Origin: Nitrospirota bacterium
Lineage (GTDB): Bacteria > Nitrospirota > Thermodesulfovibrionia > UBA6902 > DSMQ01
Direction of reading: 5' to 3'
DNA: 7,335 nt
Assembly (NCBI GenBank): GCA_016207865.1
Contig: JACQZD010000089.1
Location: 1 to 7,335 of the forward strand
Part shown: piece by piece, positions 5,485 to 7,335 of the stretch
How the letters are laid out: each line of letters starts with the position of its first letter
Numbering within the stretch: the stretch's first letter is position 1
Notes under the pieces: model-generated
Seen by the model: only the letters and a program-made list of their open reading frames with translations
Told to the model about the DNA's origin: nothing
Database searches by the model: none
Made by a program: the position numbers and the translations under genes

Positions 5485-5811
5485 TTAAAGGAGGGAGTCT
5501 AATTTTGTCTTGAGGTGAGCCTTTGGCACTGCCCCGACTACATGCTCCTTCGGCTGGCCGTCTTTAAAAAAGATGAGCGTAGGAATACCGGTAATTTTAT
5601 AACGGCTTGCAAGGTCAGGGTTTTCATCTGTGTTAACTTTTACAAATTTTGCCTTGCCTGTATATTCTTTGGCTAATTCTTCAATTGTGGGAGCTATTGT
5701 CTTGCACGGGCCGCACCATGTGGCCCAGAAATCAACCATGACAACTCCCGGCGTTTGAACAACCTCTTTATCCCAAGACTCAGCATTAACATTTGTAATA
5801 TTCTCAGACAT
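5485..5811 (-). CDS. trxA: Thioredoxin
   Basis: A cytoplasmic dithiol reductant of 108 residues, the normal length. The active site is WCGPC (Trp32-Cys33-Gly-Pro-Cys36) in VDFWATWCGPCK, with buried Asp27 and the cis-proline Pro77 in GIPTLIFF. FVKVNTDENPDLASRY (56-71) and the C-terminal VVGAVPKAHL (91-100) are typical of TrxA; there is no signal peptide. A strong AGGAGG (5819-5824) lies 7 nt before the ATG, and a consensus promoter is just upstream, so this is the first gene of the leftward cluster. The pair trxA-trxB forms a complete thioredoxin system. The last codons (GACTCCCTCCTTTAA) happen to match the anti-Shine-Dalgarno end of 16S rRNA, which I treat as coincidence. Confidence 0.98.
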   Translation of the reverse strand: MSENITNVNAESWDKEVVQTPGVVMVDFWATWCGPCKTIAPTIEELAKEYTGKAKFVKVNTDENPDLASRYKITGIPTLIFFKDGQPKEHVVGAVPKAHLKTKLDSLL

Positions 5812-5847
5812 CCCGCATCCTCCTTAACTTAATTTGAGATTTAGTAA

Positions 5848-5877
5848 ATTATATTGCTTTGTCAGGGGTTTTGTCAA
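5848..5877 (-). promoter_or_regulatory. Sigma70-type promoter for the trxA-led cluster
   Basis: On the minus strand a perfect -35 TTGACA (5872-5877) and a perfect -10 TATAAT (5848-5853) are separated by 18 bp. The -10 is about 36 bases before the trxA start codon, leaving a short leader with the AGGAGG site. A 12/12 match in front of the first gene makes this the best-supported regulatory site in the window. It could drive all nine leftward genes, as no other clear promoter is seen in their short gaps. Confidence 0.82.
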
Positions 5878-5894
5878 TGAAGCCTTATTCTATT

Positions 5895-5960
5895 GTCATT
5901 CCGTACTTGATACGGAATCCAGAATCAAAAATACTGGATTCCCGCCTGCGCGGGAATGAC
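5895..5960. repeat. 66-bp compound palindrome (REP/MITE-like dispersed element)
   Basis: The ends are inverted: GTCATTCC (5895-5902) and GGAATGAC (5953-5960). Inside, GGAATCCAG (5914-5922) is inverted with CTGGATTCC (5934-5942). Each arm is also a hairpin: ATTCCGTA (5898-5905) with TACGGAAT (5911-5918), and ATTCCCGC (5938-5945) with GCGGGAAT (5950-5957). The centre is an AT-rich 11 bp. This two-hairpin or one-cruciform design with GTCATTCC termini is, from memory, a common dispersed intergenic repeat in deltaproteobacterial and Nitrospirota genomes. It begins 17 bp upstream of the trxA -35 box. It encodes nothing; mobilisation in trans is a possibility only. Confidence 0.85.
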
Positions 5961-6112
5961 GGATAAATGGGCAAAAAGAGTTTTTTGACAAAACAAGACA
6001 AAACAATCAGAGAAATTTTGACATCAAACTGGGTGGGCGGCTTGATTAAAGACAAAAATTTATGTTATTTTTAGTATTGATTAACAACTGATGATATTAC
6101 GGAGGTAACACA

Positions 6113-6955
6113 ATGAATACAATGAAAACCATGTTTTTTATGGTGTTGCTTACACTTATCCTCGTATGGGCAGGCGCTGCCTTTGGCGGCAGGTCCGGCA
6201 TGACAATGGCGCTGATGTTTGCCCTTGTGATGAACCTTGTTACATACTGGTTCAGCGATAAGATTGTGCTTAAAATGTACCGTGCAAAAGAAGTTAGGGA
6301 AAACGACGCCCCTGAGCTTTTCTCAATTGTAAGAAGGCTTTCGCAGAGGGCCGAGATCCCCTTGCCAAAGGTTTATATAATTGAAGGAGACCAGCCCAAT
6401 GCATTTGCCACAGGAAGAAATCCTGAACACGCGGCAGTTGCCGTAACAAGAGGGATAATGAACATTCTGACCCGTGAAGAGCTTGAAGGCGTAATAGCCC
6501 ATGAGCTGGCCCATGTTAAGCACAGGGATATTCTGATAGGCACAATTGCGGCTACAATCGCCGGCGCAATAAGCTATCTTGCGCAGATGGCGCAGTGGGC
6601 CATGATATTAGGCGGAAGAAGCGATGATGATGAGGGCGGGAATCCTATTGCAGCGATTGTTATGATGATTGTAGGACCAATTGCAGCAATGCTTATTCAA
6701 ATGGCTATATCACGCTCAAGGGAATACCTGGCAGATGCCGGAGGCGCAAGGATGGTCGGCAACCCGAGGAGTCTTGCAAATGCGCTTAGAAAACTGCACA
6801 TGGCGTCCCAGAAGATACCCCTTCAGACTGCAACTCCTGCCACGGCGCTTATGTTTATTGTAAATCCCTTTTCAGGCGGGGGGCTTTTGAAACTTTTCAT
6901 CACGCACCCGCCCATGGAAGAGAGGATTGCAAGGCTTGAAAGCATGACGCTGTGA
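6113..6955 (+). CDS. htpX: HtpX-type membrane zinc metalloprotease (M48B)
   Basis: HtpX is an inner-membrane protease that degrades misfolded membrane proteins and cooperates with FtsH in quality control. At 280 residues it is near the usual 280-295. The zinc site is HELAH (His130, Glu131, His134) in IAHELAHVKHRD, with the third ligand Glu204 in SREYLADAGGA. Membrane segments lie at about 7-25, 31-48, 143-165 and 178-200, flanking the protease domain as in the family. Other conserved pieces are PKVYIIEGDQPNAFATGRNP (85-104) and the C-terminal THPPMEERIARL (264-275). The GGAGGT at 6101-6106 sets the ATG at 6113, 6 nt away. It is divergent from trxA, and mqnE follows after 68 nt. Stress control is plausible from the family, but no heat-shock box is evident. 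Confidence 0.97.
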   Translation: MNTMKTMFFMVLLTLILVWAGAAFGGRSGMTMALMFALVMNLVTYWFSDKIVLKMYRAKEVRENDAPELFSIVRRLSQRAEIPLPKVYIIEGDQPNAFATGRNPEHAAVAVTRGIMNILTREELEGVIAHELAHVKHRDILIGTIAATIAGAISYLAQMAQWAMILGGRSDDDEGGNPIAAIVMMIVGPIAAMLIQMAISRSREYLADAGGARMVGNPRSLANALRKLHMASQKIPLQTATPATALMFIVNPFSGGGLLKLFITHPPMEERIARLESMTL

Positions 6956-6960
6956 AAGAA

Positions 6961-7013
6961 GCGTTTATAGCGTTTGTTGCGCTGTACGCTATAACGCGAT
7001 GAACGCTGTACGC
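6961..7013. repeat. GC-rich degenerate 7-9 bp repeats in opposed halves between htpX and mqnE
   Basis: The left half reads GCGTTTATA, GCGTTTGTT, GCGCTGTAC. The right half, on the other strand, reads GCGTACA, GCGTTCATC, GCGTTATA, so both halves are series of GCGTT-type units in opposite orientation. GCGTTTATAGCG (6961-6972) pairs with CGCTATAACGC (6987-6997) with one bulged base, and the 10-bp word CGCTGTACGC is directly repeated at 6980-6989 and 7004-7013. The block nearly fills the gap, ending 10 bp before the mqnE ATG. No T-run follows, so a terminator role for htpX is weak. Confidence 0.78.
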
Positions 7014-7023
7014 AAAGTTGACA

Positions 7024-7335
7024 ATGTCCCTTAATAAAATTGCATCTAAAGTCCTTTCCGGAAAGCGCCTGACCTCTGATGACGCCCTGACGCTTTTTCA
7101 AAGCGGGGATATTTTTACCATTGGCAGGCTTGCATCTTACATTGCCCATAAAAAAAATAAAAACAATGTATATTTTATCCGCAACCATCATATAAACCCC
7201 ACAAACATATGTGTCAACCGCTGTAAGTTCTGCGCATTCAGCCGCTCAAAAGGTGAAAAAGGCGCATATGAGCTGACAATTAAGGAAATTATTAAAAAGC
7301 TCAGAAGTCAGAAGTCAGAAGTCAGAATACAGGAG
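7024..7335 (+). CDS. mqnE: Aminofutalosine synthase-type radical SAM enzyme (MqnE), 3'-truncated by window edge
   Basis: Only the first 104 residues are present, from ATG at 7024 to the window end with the frame open. The radical SAM cluster motif is Cys63-x3-Cys67-x2-Cys70 in NHHINPTNICVNRCKFCAFSRS (54-75), followed by GEKGAYELTIKEI (77-89). HINPTNxCVxRCxFCAF fits MqnE, which joins 3-[(1-carboxyvinyl)oxy]benzoate to the S-adenosylmethionine-derived adenosyl radical in the futalosine route to menaquinone, better than MqnC. The N-terminal helices (LTSDDALTLFQSGDIFTIGRLAS, 16-38) also fit this family. Oddity: after KKL the codons run through a 7-bp tandem repeat, giving RSQKSEVRIQ, which is longer and more charged than the usual loop before the second barrel strand. 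No Shine-Dalgarno sequence precedes the ATG, because the intergenic repeat runs almost up to it. CofH or MqnC remain possible alternatives. Confidence 0.88.
   Translation, partial: MSLNKIASKVLSGKRLTSDDALTLFQSGDIFTIGRLASYIAHKKNKNNVYFIRNHHINPTNICVNRCKFCAFSRSKGEKGAYELTIKEIIKKLRSQKSEVRIQE
7301..7327 (+). repeat. 7-bp tandem repeat inside mqnE, TCAGAAG x 3.9
   Basis: Three perfect TCAGAAG units (7301-7307, 7308-7314, 7315-7321) are followed by TCAGAA (7322-7327). Seven is not a multiple of 3, so the reading cycle S-E-V-R-S-Q-K passes through all phases and is stop-free in each; the reverse orientation would give TGA. It lies 87 bp after the CxxxCxxC codons, where homologues have the helix-to-strand loop after the first barrel helix. 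The window ends 8 bp later, so I cannot see whether the frame returns to the normal MqnE sequence. Confidence 0.93.

Larger units (their letters stand above)
5812..6112. other. Divergent intergenic region between trxA and htpX (301 bp)
   Basis: The region holds no gene that I can support. From the trxA side it contains the trxA ribosome-binding site, a consensus promoter (5848-5877, leftward) and a 66-bp palindromic element (5895-5960). It then becomes AT-rich spacer with two TTGACA words (5985-5990 and 6018-6023), and ends in the htpX ribosome-binding site GGAGGT (6101-6106). For htpX I find only weak promoter candidates: AAGACA 6049-6054 with TAGTAT 6072-6077 (17-bp spacer), or TTGATT 6042-6047 with TATTTT 6066-6071 (18-bp spacer). 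I see no CIRCE or sigma32-type CCCCAT box, although htpX is heat-shock controlled in several bacteria. Confidence 0.6.

Noticed and set aside
5486..5494. The trxA 3' end carries CCTCCTTTA on its coding strand, identical to the anti-Shine-Dalgarno tail of 16S rRNA; on the plus strand it looks like a strong ribosome-binding site.
   Set aside because: It is fully explained by the codons for the conserved C-terminal S-L-L-stop of thioredoxin, and no plus-strand gene follows it.
5985..6023. Two TTGACA words upstream of htpX, possible -35 boxes.
   Set aside because: Neither has a TATAAT-like hexamer at 16-18 bp (the best is CTTGAT at 6041-6046), so I do not call a promoter.
6823..7191. 122-codon minus-strand open frame across the htpX end and mqnE start.
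   Set aside because: Shadow of two recognised genes on the plus strand; it crosses the repeat block and has no domain.
137..7327. CRISPR array or phage/insertion-sequence origin for the repeat tracts.
   Set aside because: Units are 7-9 bp without unique spacers; there are no cas genes, no transposase and no target-site duplications visible.

Overview
The window is a bacterial housekeeping region of about 46% GC (estimated by eye). A long leftward gene cluster occupies most of it, flanked by rightward genes cut by both window edges. The content (TrxA/TrxB, Ffh, the rpsP-khpA-trmD-rplS-rnhB translation cluster, HtpX, and a futalosine-pathway radical SAM enzyme, MqnE) fits an anaerobic or microaerophilic Gram-negative-type bacterium that makes menaquinone. 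Gene order and repeat style remind me of Nitrospirota (Thermodesulfovibrionia) or deltaproteobacterial relatives, but this is a low-confidence guess.

Layout. 1-750 (+): C-terminal two thirds of tgt (queuosine tRNA modification), converging on 762-1127 (-), a DUF2784-type membrane protein. Reading leftward from a consensus sigma70-like promoter at 5848-5877, the cluster is trxA, trxB, ffh, rpsP, khpA, trmD, rplS, rnhB, DUF2784, with gaps of 3-30 nt, one 34-nt overlap (trmD/rplS) and one 85-nt repeat-filled gap (khpA/trmD). The divergent spacer 5812-6112 holds that promoter and a 66-bp compound palindrome. 6113-6955 (+) is htpX, followed by 7024 to the window end (+), the N-terminus of mqnE.

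Functionally the leftward cluster joins a thioredoxin system (trxA-trxB) to the signal recognition particle GTPase (ffh) and the ribosome/tRNA-maturation block (bS16, KhpA, TrmD, bL19, RNase HII).

Two things stand out. First, four short tandem-repeat tracts with 7-9 bp units occur within 7.3 kb. Two lie inside essential-type coding regions (tgt, mqnE), in the stop-free orientation and at predicted helix-to-strand loops. Two lie between genes as oppositely oriented halves directly in front of start codons that lack a Shine-Dalgarno sequence. Second, the 3' half of the translation cluster looks eroded: rimM is missing from its usual place and replaced by repeat, TrmD lacks its conserved C-terminal tail and overlaps rplS, and RnhB lacks about 42 core residues after its GRGPLAGP motif. 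I see no defence, mobile-element or CRISPR system here; the unusual content is the repeat family and the lesions in the cluster.
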